From: JAHJDS01 sp964569795
GTDB lineage: Bacteria; Desulfobacterota; Desulfarculia; Desulfarculales; JAHJDS01
Reading direction: 5' to 3'
NCBI GenBank assembly: GCA_964569795.1
Contig: CAZMVB010000011.1
Location: 1 to 64,000 of the forward strand
Length of the DNA: 64,000 nucleotides
This document shows positions 31,993 to 39,933 of the stretch, piece by piece. Position numbers and translations under genes: made by a program. Below the pieces are notes generated by a model that was given only the letters and a program-made list of their open reading frames with translations, made no database searches and was not told the DNA's origin. Each line of letters begins with the position of its first letter. The stretch's first letter is position 1.

Positions 31993-33024
31993 TCACGCCG
32001 GATCAAGCCGATCAGCGGCCCCCTTTTGCCTGACCTCGACCCGGCCCTTGCCCTTGAGATACCGCCACTTCCAGGCCGCCCAGGCCAGGGACAGCGGCCA
32101 GGGAAGCGGCGGTCTCAGGAAGGTGACGTTGGCGTGGTCGGGACGGTCCAGATGGCCGAGCACGGCCTCGATCCGTTCCCGCCGCAGGAGCGGCACCCAG
32201 ACCCGGTGCCCCTGACGGGCCAGATCGAACACGGCCCGCACCTCGTCCCGGGCCTTGTCCCCGCCGGCGTCCAGACGTCCGGCCGGCACCAGAAAGATGC
32301 GCTGCGGCCGCCCCCAGCGGGCGTAAAAGGCGGCCTCGTTCTCCGCCGACTGCCGCCGCCAGGCCTCGTCCACGTCGTCAAAGGTGCGGTGGCCCAGGTG
32401 ATAGACAAAGGAATCTAGGGCCTCGCCGCAGGTCCAGCCCCGGGCCTGGGCCCGGCGGGCGTAGTCGTTGTCGGCCCAGTTGCCGGCGGTGTAGGTCTCG
32501 TCGAACGGCCCCAGTTCCAGAAACACCCGCCGGGGCATGAGCAGGCAGAAGCCGCTGCAGTGGTCCAGCTCGCGCCACTGACCGTCGCACTCCCGGGCGA
32601 TGGCCCGGGCGAAGTCCTCGATCCGGCCGGCCGCCCGCTTGTTCTCCGAGGCCTCGTCGCCCCGGGGCGACATCATGGCCAGTTCGGGATGGCGCGTGAA
32701 GTGGGCCCGCATCCGGCCCAGCCAGCCGGGGCCGGGCAGGGTGTCGTTGTTGAGCAGGCAGACGAACTCGGCCTCGGCCGCCCCCAGCCCCTGGTTGGTC
32801 GCGCCGCACCAGCCCAGGTTGATCTCGTTGCGGATGAGCCGGGTCGGGCCGTACGTCTCATGCCGGGCCGCCTCGGCCAGCCATCGGGCGGTCGGTTCGT
32901 CCGAGCGGTTGTCGATCAGGATCAACCGGTACGGGGCGTCGGTGTTCCGAAAAAGCCAGGTCAGACACTCCCGGGTGTCCTCGGGCCGATTGTGGATCGG
33001 AATGATGATCTCGGTCTCAGTCAC
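31993..33024 (-). CDS. Family 2 glycosyltransferase
   Basis: The 343-residue protein begins with IIIPIHNRPEDTRECL, has the NLGWCGATNQGL nucleotide-sugar region and the DxD-like CLLNNDTLPGPGWL motif, then GPFDETYTAGNWADNDYARR, typical of GT-A fold GT2 enzymes. They transfer sugars from nucleotide donors; substrate unknown. No membrane segments are seen. The GTG start at 33024 overlaps the trmJ stop by eight bases. The last 60 residues after about 280 are basic and not recognised. Confidence 0.9.
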   Translation of the reverse strand: MTETEIIIPIHNRPEDTRECLTWLFRNTDAPYRLILIDNRSDEPTARWLAEAARHETYGPTRLIRNEINLGWCGATNQGLGAAEAEFVCLLNNDTLPGPGWLGRMRAHFTRHPELAMMSPRGDEASENKRAAGRIEDFARAIARECDGQWRELDHCSGFCLLMPRRVFLELGPFDETYTAGNWADNDYARRAQARGWTCGEALDSFVYHLGHRTFDDVDEAWRRQSAENEAAFYARWGRPQRIFLVPAGRLDAGGDKARDEVRAVFDLARQGHRVWVPLLRRERIEAVLGHLDRPDHANVTFLRPPLPWPLSLAWAAWKWRYLKGKGRVEVRQKGAADRLDPA

Positions 33025-33796
33025 GGCCCTCTCGACGGGTCAGGGCGCGGTCCAGGCGGCGGACGATCCCCCGCCACAGCCTGACCTCGTGGGGCCTGAG
33101 TCCGGCCCGATCGAACATCCGCCTGATACCCAGGAAGAAGTAATCCGGATTTTTGGGGTCAATGGCCTTGATCTGGATCAAAATCCGTTGCCAGTCGGCC
33201 AGAAAGGCCTCGACCTGGCCGCGTTCGGCCAGGGCCGGCCCGGCCGGCCCGGCCGGTCCGTTCCCTTCCGTCTCGACCACGGCCTGGAAGATCTCGTAGG
33301 CCAGAACCATGACCGCCTGGGCCAGGTTCAGCGATCCGGCCGGTCCGGTCGGGATATGGACCAGGGCCTGGCAGCGGTCCACCTCGTGGTTTTCCAGGCC
33401 GCGATCCTCGGGGCCGAAGACGATGGCCGCCCGGTTCGAGTCCAACTCGGGGGCCAGGCGCATGGCCAGTCGCCGGGGGGTGTCGGTCGCCACCCGGCGG
33501 CGGCCCGAGGTCGAGAGCCGGGCCGTGGTGCCGACCACGAACCGGGCCGGGCCCAGGGCCTCCGCCAGATCGGGATAGACGGTCATGGACTCGAGCACGT
33601 CGCGTCCGATCCGGGTGGCCAGGGACTGCATCGGCCGGGGAGCGACGTTTTCCGGGGCGACGAGGTCCAGTCCGCCCAGGGACATGTTGGCCGCTACCCG
33701 GGCCGCGGCCCCGATGTTTTCCGGAAAGCGCGGCCGGACCAGCACCAGGCGGACGTGGCGCAGCCGCCGGCGGGCCTGGGGCGATAGTTGGGACAC
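33017..33796 (-). CDS. trmJ: tRNA (cytidine/uridine-2'-O-)-methyltransferase TrmJ-like (SPOUT family)
   Basis: The 259-residue SPOUT methyltransferase has the three knot motifs: RPRFPENIGAAARVAANM, AAIVFGPEDRGLENHEVD and HIPTGPAGSLNLAQAVMVLAYE. This pattern and length fit TrmJ, which 2'-O-methylates position 32 of several tRNAs; assignment to position 32 is by family only. The start is GTG 33796. It is cotranscribed with the GT2 gene through an overlap. Confidence 0.9.
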   Translation of the reverse strand: MSQLSPQARRRLRHVRLVLVRPRFPENIGAAARVAANMSLGGLDLVAPENVAPRPMQSLATRIGRDVLESMTVYPDLAEALGPARFVVGTTARLSTSGRRRVATDTPRRLAMRLAPELDSNRAAIVFGPEDRGLENHEVDRCQALVHIPTGPAGSLNLAQAVMVLAYEIFQAVVETEGNGPAGPAGPALAERGQVEAFLADWQRILIQIKAIDPKNPDYFFLGIRRMFDRAGLRPHEVRLWRGIVRRLDRALTRREGRD

Positions 33797-33883
33797 GTTT
33801 ATATCACGGGCAACGCGGGGAGCATATACGGAGCCGGCCGGAACCGATGGGGCCGGGACCCGGGCCCCGGGAACCGATGGGAT

Positions 33884-34048
33884 CTATTCCTCGTTGGGCT
33901 GACTATAGGCCCTGAGCACGTCCACCGGAGACGTGATCCGGACCATCAGGGCGCCGCACTGGGTGCAGGTCACCGTCTGATCGTCGATGCCCGCGATCCG
34001 GGTCTCCTGGAGGTGGCACTCCGAGCAATGGTATTCATAGAATGGCAT
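33884..34048 (-). CDS. FmdB-type zinc-ribbon protein
   Basis: A 54-residue gene starts at ATG 34048 (GGAGGTCC upstream) and begins MPFYEYHCSECH, with a second knuckle CTQCG, giving the CxxC...CxxC zinc ribbon of the FmdB/putative regulatory protein family. Members are small cytoplasmic proteins of uncertain role. A well-spaced promoter lies just upstream. It ends 88 bases before the GTG of trmJ; between them GGAACCGATGGG occurs twice (33840-33851 and 33870-33881). Confidence 0.9.
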   Translation of the reverse strand: MPFYEYHCSECHLQETRIAGIDDQTVTCTQCGALMVRITSPVDVLRAYSQPNEE

Positions 34049-34072
34049 GATGGACCTCCGCCTTACTCCCTA

Positions 34073-34101
34073 AATATACCTAGCCTTATAAAGTTAGGCA
34101 A
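34073..34101 (-). promoter_or_regulatory. Promoter of the FmdB-like gene
   Basis: On the minus strand TTGCCT (34101-34096) and TATATT (34078-34073) are 17 bases apart, about 25 bases before the start codon of the zinc-ribbon gene. Confidence 0.6.
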
Positions 34102-34179
34102 GGGGGATGCCGTTTCAAGGGCCCTCCGGTGACATTTTTTGGATCCGTCTCACTAGTCGTCCAGCCGATGTCATAATAT

Positions 34180-34224
34180 CAATATACCATATAGTTGGTC
34201 CAACGCAAGGACAATATACCATAT
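34180..34224. repeat. AT-rich direct repeats flanking a short palindrome
   Basis: CAATATACCATAT occurs at 34180-34192 and again at 34212-34224, 32 bases apart (three helical turns), with the palindrome GTTGG-T-CCAAC (34195-34205) between them. The block is strongly AT-rich against its surroundings and lies between the end of surE and the FmdB promoter. On the minus strand each copy contains TATATT, and TTGCGT sits 16 bases before one of them, so tandem promoters or a regulator site are possible. Confidence 0.6.
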
Positions 34225-34287
34225 TTTGAAATTTGAAGGGGAATCCGGCGTCTGTGGGGGGCGGGGACCCGGGCCGGGGCCAAGACC

Positions 34288-35064
34288 TTATTTGACGATC
34301 TTGAAGGGCAAGTCCAGGTCCTGGGGCCATCCGAGCGGGGAGGGGACGGACAGATCGGGCGCCAGGGGGGTGACCGAGACCAGGTTTTGTTCCAGGGCCC
34401 ACAGGTCGGTGCCCCGGGGCACCATTTTCGGTTCCTGGCCGCACTGCCAGTAATAGACCCGGCCGTGTGGATCGATCCTCTTTTCGAAGCGCTCGCGCCA
34501 GCGGTTGGTGGCCTGGCGGGTGACCATCAGCCCGGTGATGTCGGCCAGGGGCCGGGCCGGGACGTTGACGTTGAGGCAGACCCCCTCGGGCCAGCCGGCC
34601 CGGATGATCGCCTCGGCGGCCTGGACCAGGGCGGCGGCGACCCGGGCGGCCGGCTCGAAGTCGGGATCCACGTAGGCGTCCAGGGAGACGGCCAGGGCGG
34701 GCAGGCCCAGGATGGCCGCCTCGGTGGCGGCGCTGACGGTCCCGGAGTAGAGGACGTTGATCCCGACGTTGGGCCCCGGATTGATCCCGGAGACGACCAG
34801 GTCCGGCGGCGAGTCCAGCAGCTCCAGCAGGGCGATCTTGACGCAGTCGGCCGGGGTGCCGCTCACGGCGTGGCCGAAGAAGGCGCCGTTGCGCCTGACC
34901 CGCCGCACCCGGATCGGATCGGCCAGGGTGATGGCGTGGCCCACGGCCGTCTGCTCCCGCTCGGGGGCGACGACGCTGACCTGATGCCCGGGGCTGAACT
35001 CGGCCACCAGGGCCGCCAGGCCCGGGGCCAGAATGCCGTCGTCGTTGGTCACCAGGAGGTGCAT
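34288..35064 (-). CDS. surE: 5'/3'-nucleotidase SurE
   Basis: SurE dephosphorylates nucleoside monophosphates with a divalent metal. The 258-residue protein carries the metal-binding LLVTNDDGILAPGLAAL at its N-terminus, SGTPADCVKIAL, VVSGINPGPNVG and YSGTVSAATEA, all intact. It lies directly after the response regulator gene on the same strand, separated by four bases, so it may be cotranscribed with the two-component pair. Confidence 0.96.
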   Translation of the reverse strand: MHLLVTNDDGILAPGLAALVAEFSPGHQVSVVAPEREQTAVGHAITLADPIRVRRVRRNGAFFGHAVSGTPADCVKIALLELLDSPPDLVVSGINPGPNVGINVLYSGTVSAATEAAILGLPALAVSLDAYVDPDFEPAARVAAALVQAAEAIIRAGWPEGVCLNVNVPARPLADITGLMVTRQATNRWRERFEKRIDPHGRVYYWQCGQEPKMVPRGTDLWALEQNLVSVTPLAPDLSVPSPLGWPQDLDLPFKIVK

Positions 35065-35068
35065 GGTC

Positions 35069-35719
35069 TCAGGTGTCCAGGGAGGTCAGGCCGATCTTGA
35101 TGGCCCACTTGGTCAACTCGGCGATGGAGCGGACCCCGATCTTGTCCATGAGCTGGCGCCGGTGGGACTCCACGGTCTTGACGCTGATGAACAGCCGGTC
35201 CGCGATCTCCTTGGTGGTCCGCCCCTCGGCCACCAACTGGAGGACCTCCCGTTCCCGATCGGTCAGCTCCGGGCCGTGGTAGCGGTCGGGATCGACCATC
35301 CGCCGGACGTAGTCCTGGACCACCACCCCGGCCACGGCCGGGCTGAGAAAGGTCTTGTGGTCCCGGACCACCCGGATGGCCCGGACCACCTCGTCGTAGG
35401 CCGCCTCCTTGAGCAGGTATCCGGCCGCGCCCGCGGCCAGCATGCCCGAGACGAACTGGCGGTCCTTGTGCATGGACAGGGCCAGGACCTTGGTCCCGGG
35501 GGACTCGGCGGCGATGGCCCGGGTGGCGTCCACGCCGTTCAGTTCGGGCATGGCCACGTCCATGATGATCACGTCCGGGCTCAGTTCCCGGCACAGCCGG
35601 ACCGCCTCCCGGCCGTCGGCCGCCTCGGCCACGACCTTGAAGTCGGCCTCGTTCTCCAGCAGCGACCGCAGGCCCTCCCGGACCACCCGGTGATCGTCGG
35701 CCAGTATGATCGTGGTCAA
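35069..35719 (-). CDS. NarL/FixJ-family response regulator
   Basis: A 216-residue regulator with an N-terminal receiver domain (IILADDHRVVREGLRSLL, phospho-acceptor Asp in VIIMDVAMPE, LALSMHKD, YLLKEAA lysine) and a C-terminal LuxR-type HTH (LTDREREVLQLVAEGRTTKEIADRL followed by SVKTVESHRRQLMDKIGV). It should bind DNA as a dimer when phosphorylated by the kinase encoded just upstream. The only usable in-frame start is TTG 35719, with GGAG nine bases upstream. Target genes are unknown. Confidence 0.93.
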   Translation of the reverse strand: MTTIILADDHRVVREGLRSLLENEADFKVVAEAADGREAVRLCRELSPDVIIMDVAMPELNGVDATRAIAAESPGTKVLALSMHKDRQFVSGMLAAGAAGYLLKEAAYDEVVRAIRVVRDHKTFLSPAVAGVVVQDYVRRMVDPDRYHGPELTDREREVLQLVAEGRTTKEIADRLFISVKTVESHRRQLMDKIGVRSIAELTKWAIKIGLTSLDT

Positions 35720-35739
35720 CGTCGGTTCTCCATGCCCGT

Positions 35740-37158
35740 TCAAGACCCCCCGGTCAGGGGGAGGTTTATCCGGGTCCTGGTCCCCCGGCCCGGGGCCGAG
35801 TCGATCTCCAGGCGCCCGCCGACGTGGGACAGCCGTTCCCGGATCGAAAACAATCCCCAGCCGCCGCTGACCTTGCGGTCGGTCCACAACTGGTTCACCT
35901 GGAACCCCCGGCCGTCGTCGGCGATCTGGATCTGGAGGTGGTCGGGCCGCTTGTCGAGCCTGATCTCGACCATTGATGCCCGGGCGTGCTTGACCGCGTT
36001 GAACAGCATCTCCCGGACCGACCGGAACAACAGCCCCCGCATTTCCTCGGACAGGGGCAGCCGGCGGCCGTCGTCCACGACCTTGACCGTCAGGCCGTGT
36101 TCGCTCTGGACCTTCTCGGCCAGCCACTCCACGGCCGCTTCCAGCCCCAGTTCGTACAGCACCGGCAGGGCCAGTTCGCTGGTCAGGGACCGGGTGTCCT
36201 GGATGATCTGGTCGATCATGCGTCCGATCCGGTTCAATTCCTGCCTGGCCTCGGGGTCGGTGGTGACCGCCTCGACGGACTTGACCTTCATCTTGGCCGA
36301 AAACAGGCTGCTGCCCACCCGGTCGTGCAGGTCCGCGGCGATGCGACGGCGCTCCTTCTCCTCGATCAGGGCCAGTTCGGCGGCCAGGGCCGAGAGTTGC
36401 CGCTGGTTGGCCAGCAGGGCCTCCTCGGCCATCTTCCGGCGGGTGACGTCGGAGAAGATGAGGATCTGGCCCACCGGACGTCCGGCGGCGTCGAAGTCGA
36501 TGGTGGCGCTGCCCTGGACGTAAACCGCCCGGCCGTCCCGGCGCTTGAAGATCACCTCCATGTCATCCAGAAACCCCTGCTCCCATAGCAGGCTGATGGT
36601 CTTCTCGCGCCGGGTGGGATTCAGGTACACCTGGGAGGCCGGCAGCCCGACCAGCTCCCCGGGGTGGTCGTAACCCAGGATCCGGGCCGCGGCGGGATTG
36701 GCCGTCTGGATGATCCCCTCCAGGTCCGAGGCGACGACCCCTTCCCGGGAACTCTCGAACAGCCGGCGGAAGCGGCGATCTGATTCCCGGTGGGCCGTTT
36801 CCTGAGAGCGGCTGTCGGTCACGTCCTCGGTCATGACCGCCAGCAGTTGGGGCCGGCCGTCCCCGGCCTGGATCGGAAAGGCCCGGGACACGATCGACCT
36901 CTCCCGACCGTCGGGCAGGACGATCTGGAATTCCAGCCCGTATTCCCGCGGGTCCTGGATGACCGACCGGGCGGCGGCCTGGACCCGGTCCCTGTCCCGG
37001 GGATGAATCAGGCGCAACCAGGACCAGGCGTCGGCCTCCAGGTCGTCGCCGCCGAGGCCGGTGAGCTCCTGGCCGGCCGGACTGAGGTAGAGCAGGCGCG
37101 GGGGGGCCAACTGGGCGAGCAGACAGGCGCCGTGGATGTTTCCCTTTGGTTCGTCCAT
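35740..37158 (-). CDS. PAS-domain sensor histidine kinase (HPK7/NarX type)
   Basis: The 472-residue cytoplasmic kinase has two PAS domains (about 15-120 and 130-250), a HisKA_3 dimerisation domain with the phospho-acceptor histidine in RRRIAADLHDRVGSSLFS (about 270-287), and a HATPase domain with MLFNAVKHARAS, ADDGRGF and GGWGLFSIRERL. There is no membrane segment, so the PAS domains probably sense an internal signal. It precedes its response regulator by 20 bases. The HisKA_3 type matches a NarL-type partner. Confidence 0.94.
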   Translation of the reverse strand: MDEPKGNIHGACLLAQLAPPRLLYLSPAGQELTGLGGDDLEADAWSWLRLIHPRDRDRVQAAARSVIQDPREYGLEFQIVLPDGRERSIVSRAFPIQAGDGRPQLLAVMTEDVTDSRSQETAHRESDRRFRRLFESSREGVVASDLEGIIQTANPAAARILGYDHPGELVGLPASQVYLNPTRREKTISLLWEQGFLDDMEVIFKRRDGRAVYVQGSATIDFDAAGRPVGQILIFSDVTRRKMAEEALLANQRQLSALAAELALIEEKERRRIAADLHDRVGSSLFSAKMKVKSVEAVTTDPEARQELNRIGRMIDQIIQDTRSLTSELALPVLYELGLEAAVEWLAEKVQSEHGLTVKVVDDGRRLPLSEEMRGLLFRSVREMLFNAVKHARASMVEIRLDKRPDHLQIQIADDGRGFQVNQLWTDRKVSGGWGLFSIRERLSHVGGRLEIDSAPGRGTRTRINLPLTGGS

Positions 37159-37191
37159 GACTTCCTTGGATCGACGCCCCGCGACCCGGTC

Positions 37192-38124
37192 CTACCTGAC
37201 GAAGCGCCGCACCAGGACGATCCTGGCCTGGCCCCGGCCGCGGATGGGGATCCGCCGGCCGCCCTGGGCGACGCTCCCCCGGATGCCCAGCGGTCCCTTC
37301 ATGATCACCGCCTCCAGCTTGCCCAGTGTCAGGTTGTAGAAAAACCGGCCGGACAGGTCCAGGGTCAGGTTGATTCCGCCGGGCATGGGCATGGTCAGGA
37401 CCATGTTCCCCCGGATGAACGCCACCTGTTGCCCGGCCTTGTTGGTGATGTTCTTGACCCAGTGGCAGCGGACCGTGCCCCGGGCCGCGGCCGGAAGCTC
37501 CATGAACTTGCGCAGGGTGGCCTCGGTCAGCACCCACCGGTCGCCCGGGCCCACCGGCTCCTCGGACAGGGTGGCCTCGGGCTTGAGTTCGTCGGCCAGG
37601 TCCCGCTGGACCGCGGGCGGGACCGCCCCCTGGGGCGAGGTGACCGTGGTCCGGGCGCCCTGCCGGGTCAGGATCAGGGTCTTGCCCACGTACCACGGCA
37701 CCTTTTTCTGGCCTTCCTCCATCTCGTAGGCCACGAAATACTTGCGCCTGGCCGCCGTGGGCGCGCCCCGCCGGTCCACGGCCCGGACCAACTGGCCGTA
37801 GCGCTCGAAGACCTTATAGGCCAGGTTTTTCACCTGGGGCCGTCCGCCGGCGGTAAAGGTCATCCGGGCGTTCAGGTTCAGGGCGAAGACGGAGAAGAAT
37901 CTTTCGCCCGGACGGAATCGGTCGGCCAGGACCACCTTCTGCCCGGGTTGCCCGGGCGTGACCGAGGGCTGAGTCGGGGTCGGTTTGACGGTCGGGGCCG
38001 GCTGGGTCGGCGCGGCCGGCGGTCTGGGCTGAGAGCTCGGCCACTTGAGCAGGCCTTCCTCGGCCCCGGCGGCCAGGGCGGTGCCTAAAACCAGGATCAG
38101 GGTCAGGGTCGCTGTCCGGCGCAT
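37192..38124 (-). CDS. Exported protein of unknown function
   Basis: The 310-residue protein has a clear Sec signal peptide (about residues 1-21, cleavage after AAGA), then a Pro/Thr/Gln-rich linker to about 63 and a mostly beta-type domain of about 240 residues rich in basic and aromatic positions (GDRWVLTEATLRKFMELP, LTLDLSGRFFYNL). No enzyme motif is seen. It should be periplasmic or envelope-associated. It lies alone between the histidine kinase and trmI on the same strand. Confidence 0.75.
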   Translation of the reverse strand: MRRTATLTLILVLGTALAAGAEEGLLKWPSSQPRPPAAPTQPAPTVKPTPTQPSVTPGQPGQKVVLADRFRPGERFFSVFALNLNARMTFTAGGRPQVKNLAYKVFERYGQLVRAVDRRGAPTAARRKYFVAYEMEEGQKKVPWYVGKTLILTRQGARTTVTSPQGAVPPAVQRDLADELKPEATLSEEPVGPGDRWVLTEATLRKFMELPAAARGTVRCHWVKNITNKAGQQVAFIRGNMVLTMPMPGGINLTLDLSGRFFYNLTLGKLEAVIMKGPLGIRGSVAQGGRRIPIRGRGQARIVLVRRFVR

Positions 38125-38210
38125 GGTCCTCCCTCTGGGTGAAAATGTCCTGGTAAATTGTAGAAGTTGGCCGGGCGGCGGTCAAGTCGCCGGCCTTGAT
38201 CGGTCCCGGC

Positions 38211-38993
38211 TCACCGGGGGCGGGGCGTCCGCTTGCGGGCCGTGATCAAAAAGCCGGTGTGTCCGACCATCTGCTGGCGGGGCCGGATCGACGGTCCCCG
38301 GACATGCCAGTACCGCTGCAGGGTCTCCTGGACCTCGACCTCGCCGAATTTATCCCGGTCGCGCAGGGCGTCGGCCAGGGTCTTGACCTGGAGGACCGTG
38401 GGCAGCCAGGCGGCCAGGATGCCGCCCGGTTTGAGGCATTTCCAGACCCCGTCCAGCATCCGCCACGGCTCGGGCACGTCGGTGATGACCCGGTCGATGC
38501 GGCGCTGGCTGATGCCGGCCGCGGCGTCGGCCTGGATCAGGACGTAATTCTTGGGGTCGCCGGCGAACCGGCGGACGTTCTTGGCCGCCTCGCGGGCGTG
38601 ATCGGCCCGGATCTCGTAGGAATAGAGCCGGCCCCGCTTGCCCACCGCCCGCAACAAGAAGAGGCTCAGGGCCCCCATGCCCGCCCCGATCTCGACCACC
38701 CGGGCCCCGGGGAAGACGTCGGCGTAAACCACGATCAGGGCCGCGTCCTTGGGGTAGATGATCGTTGCCTGGCGGCGCATGTTCATCACCTGTTCGGCCA
38801 GGGTCGGGGCGTAGAGGCGATGGGTCCGGTGCTCGGGGGTGGTGATGCTCGCCCCGTCCTCGAGGCCGATCAGCTCGTCGTGGGCGATCGGCTCGCCCAT
38901 GATCCGCGACTGGCCGCCCGGGCTGAGGCGGATCATCCGCTGGCGATCCTTGCGGTCGATCAGCAGCACGAAATCGCCGGCGGCAAAGGGCAT
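38211..38993 (-). CDS. trmI: tRNA (adenine-N1)-methyltransferase TrmI-like
   Basis: The 260-residue protein matches bacterial/archaeal TrmI, which forms m1A58 in the tRNA T-loop: a small N-terminal beta domain (FAAGDFVLLIDRK), the MRRQATIIYPKDAALIV segment, the SAM-binding VVEIGAGMGALSLFLLRAVG, YEIRADHAREAAKNV, and the D-V-P-E-P-W motif (ITDVPEPW). Length fits. It ends just before the window's exported-protein gene and starts three bases after the alpha/beta hydrolase stop. Confidence 0.93.
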   Translation of the reverse strand: MPFAAGDFVLLIDRKDRQRMIRLSPGGQSRIMGEPIAHDELIGLEDGASITTPEHRTHRLYAPTLAEQVMNMRRQATIIYPKDAALIVVYADVFPGARVVEIGAGMGALSLFLLRAVGKRGRLYSYEIRADHAREAAKNVRRFAGDPKNYVLIQADAAAGISQRRIDRVITDVPEPWRMLDGVWKCLKPGGILAAWLPTVLQVKTLADALRDRDKFGEVEVQETLQRYWHVRGPSIRPRQQMVGHTGFLITARKRTPRPR

Positions 38994-38995
38994 GG

Positions 38996-39745
38996 TTACA
39001 GGCCCCGCACGAACTCGGCCACGGCCGCGGTGACCTCGTCGGGTCGCTCGACCATGGCCACGTGTCCCGCCCGGCCGATGGTCATGAACCTGGCGCCGGG
39101 GACGGCGTCGGCCAGGGACTGGCCGTACTTGACCGGGGTCAGCCGGTCGTCCTCGCCGGTGATGACCAGGGTCGGCACCTTGACCTCGGCCAGCCGGTCG
39201 GTGACGTCAAAGGTGTTGCAGGCGACGAAGTCCCCGAGCAGGGTCTGGGGGCCGACGGCCAGCATCTGCTCCACGCCCAGGGCCTTGTCCTTGAGGGAGA
39301 CGCCCTGGCCGTAGGCGAAGTCAACGATCATCTTCACCGTGTCGCTGAAGCGGTCCACCATTCCGTCCAGGATGGCCGGCAGGACGCGCAGCCGCGCCCC
39401 GGTCCCCAGCAGGATCAGACCGCTGAGCAGGTCCGGCCGCTCCAGGGCGACGGTCAGGGCCACCGCCCCGCCCAGGGAATGACCGAGGACCGCCGCCGGG
39501 GTGGCCCCGCTCTTGTCGAGCTGGGCGGCGACCCACGAGGCATAGGCCTCGACCCGGTCCAGGGCCGGGCCCGGCGTCTGACCGTGGCCGGGCAGTTCCA
39601 GGGCGCAGACGTTGAACCACTGGTCCAGGTCCCGCCGCTGGGCGGCGAACAGCTCGGCCCGACCGCCGGCGCCGTGGATCAGAAACACGGTCCTGCGCTC
39701 GGGCAGATAGCCCTTGGGTCCCCAATGTCCGAATAGGTCGGTCAC
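38996..39745 (-). CDS. Alpha/beta-fold hydrolase
   Basis: This 249-residue enzyme shows the oxyanion motif FLIHGAGGRAELF, the nucleophile elbow GHSLGG with serine near residue 96, the acid region VITGEDDRLTP and the final histidine in IGRAGHVAMVERP, giving a full Ser-Asp-His triad. Substrate unknown; the cap region resembles small esterases or lactonases. The start is GTG 39745 with GGAGG six bases upstream. It overlaps no gene but is three bases from trmI. Confidence 0.9.
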   Translation of the reverse strand: MTDLFGHWGPKGYLPERRTVFLIHGAGGRAELFAAQRRDLDQWFNVCALELPGHGQTPGPALDRVEAYASWVAAQLDKSGATPAAVLGHSLGGAVALTVALERPDLLSGLILLGTGARLRVLPAILDGMVDRFSDTVKMIVDFAYGQGVSLKDKALGVEQMLAVGPQTLLGDFVACNTFDVTDRLAEVKVPTLVITGEDDRLTPVKYGQSLADAVPGARFMTIGRAGHVAMVERPDEVTAAVAEFVRGL

Positions 39746-39881
39746 GTTCGGCCTCCGCCAGGGTGATACGCTTGCCCGGGCAGGATAACATATTTGGACC
39801 GTCAAGATGGCGGCAAAAGAGATTGGGGGCCGGCGCCGACTTACGGCCCCGACAGCCTCGGTCCCCGATCCCATCAAAAAA

Positions 39882-39911
39882 TTGGCCTCGGCCGCACCCC
39901 GGCCTTTATAC
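39882..39911 (+). promoter_or_regulatory. Putative promoter of the Cys-rich secreted protein gene
   Basis: TTGGCC (39882-39887) and TTATAC (39906-39911) are separated by 18 bases. The predicted transcript start lies downstream of ATG 39916, supporting ATG 39934 as the translation start. Confidence 0.45.
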
Positions 39912-39933
39912 TGGAATGGGAGCAGCAAAGACC

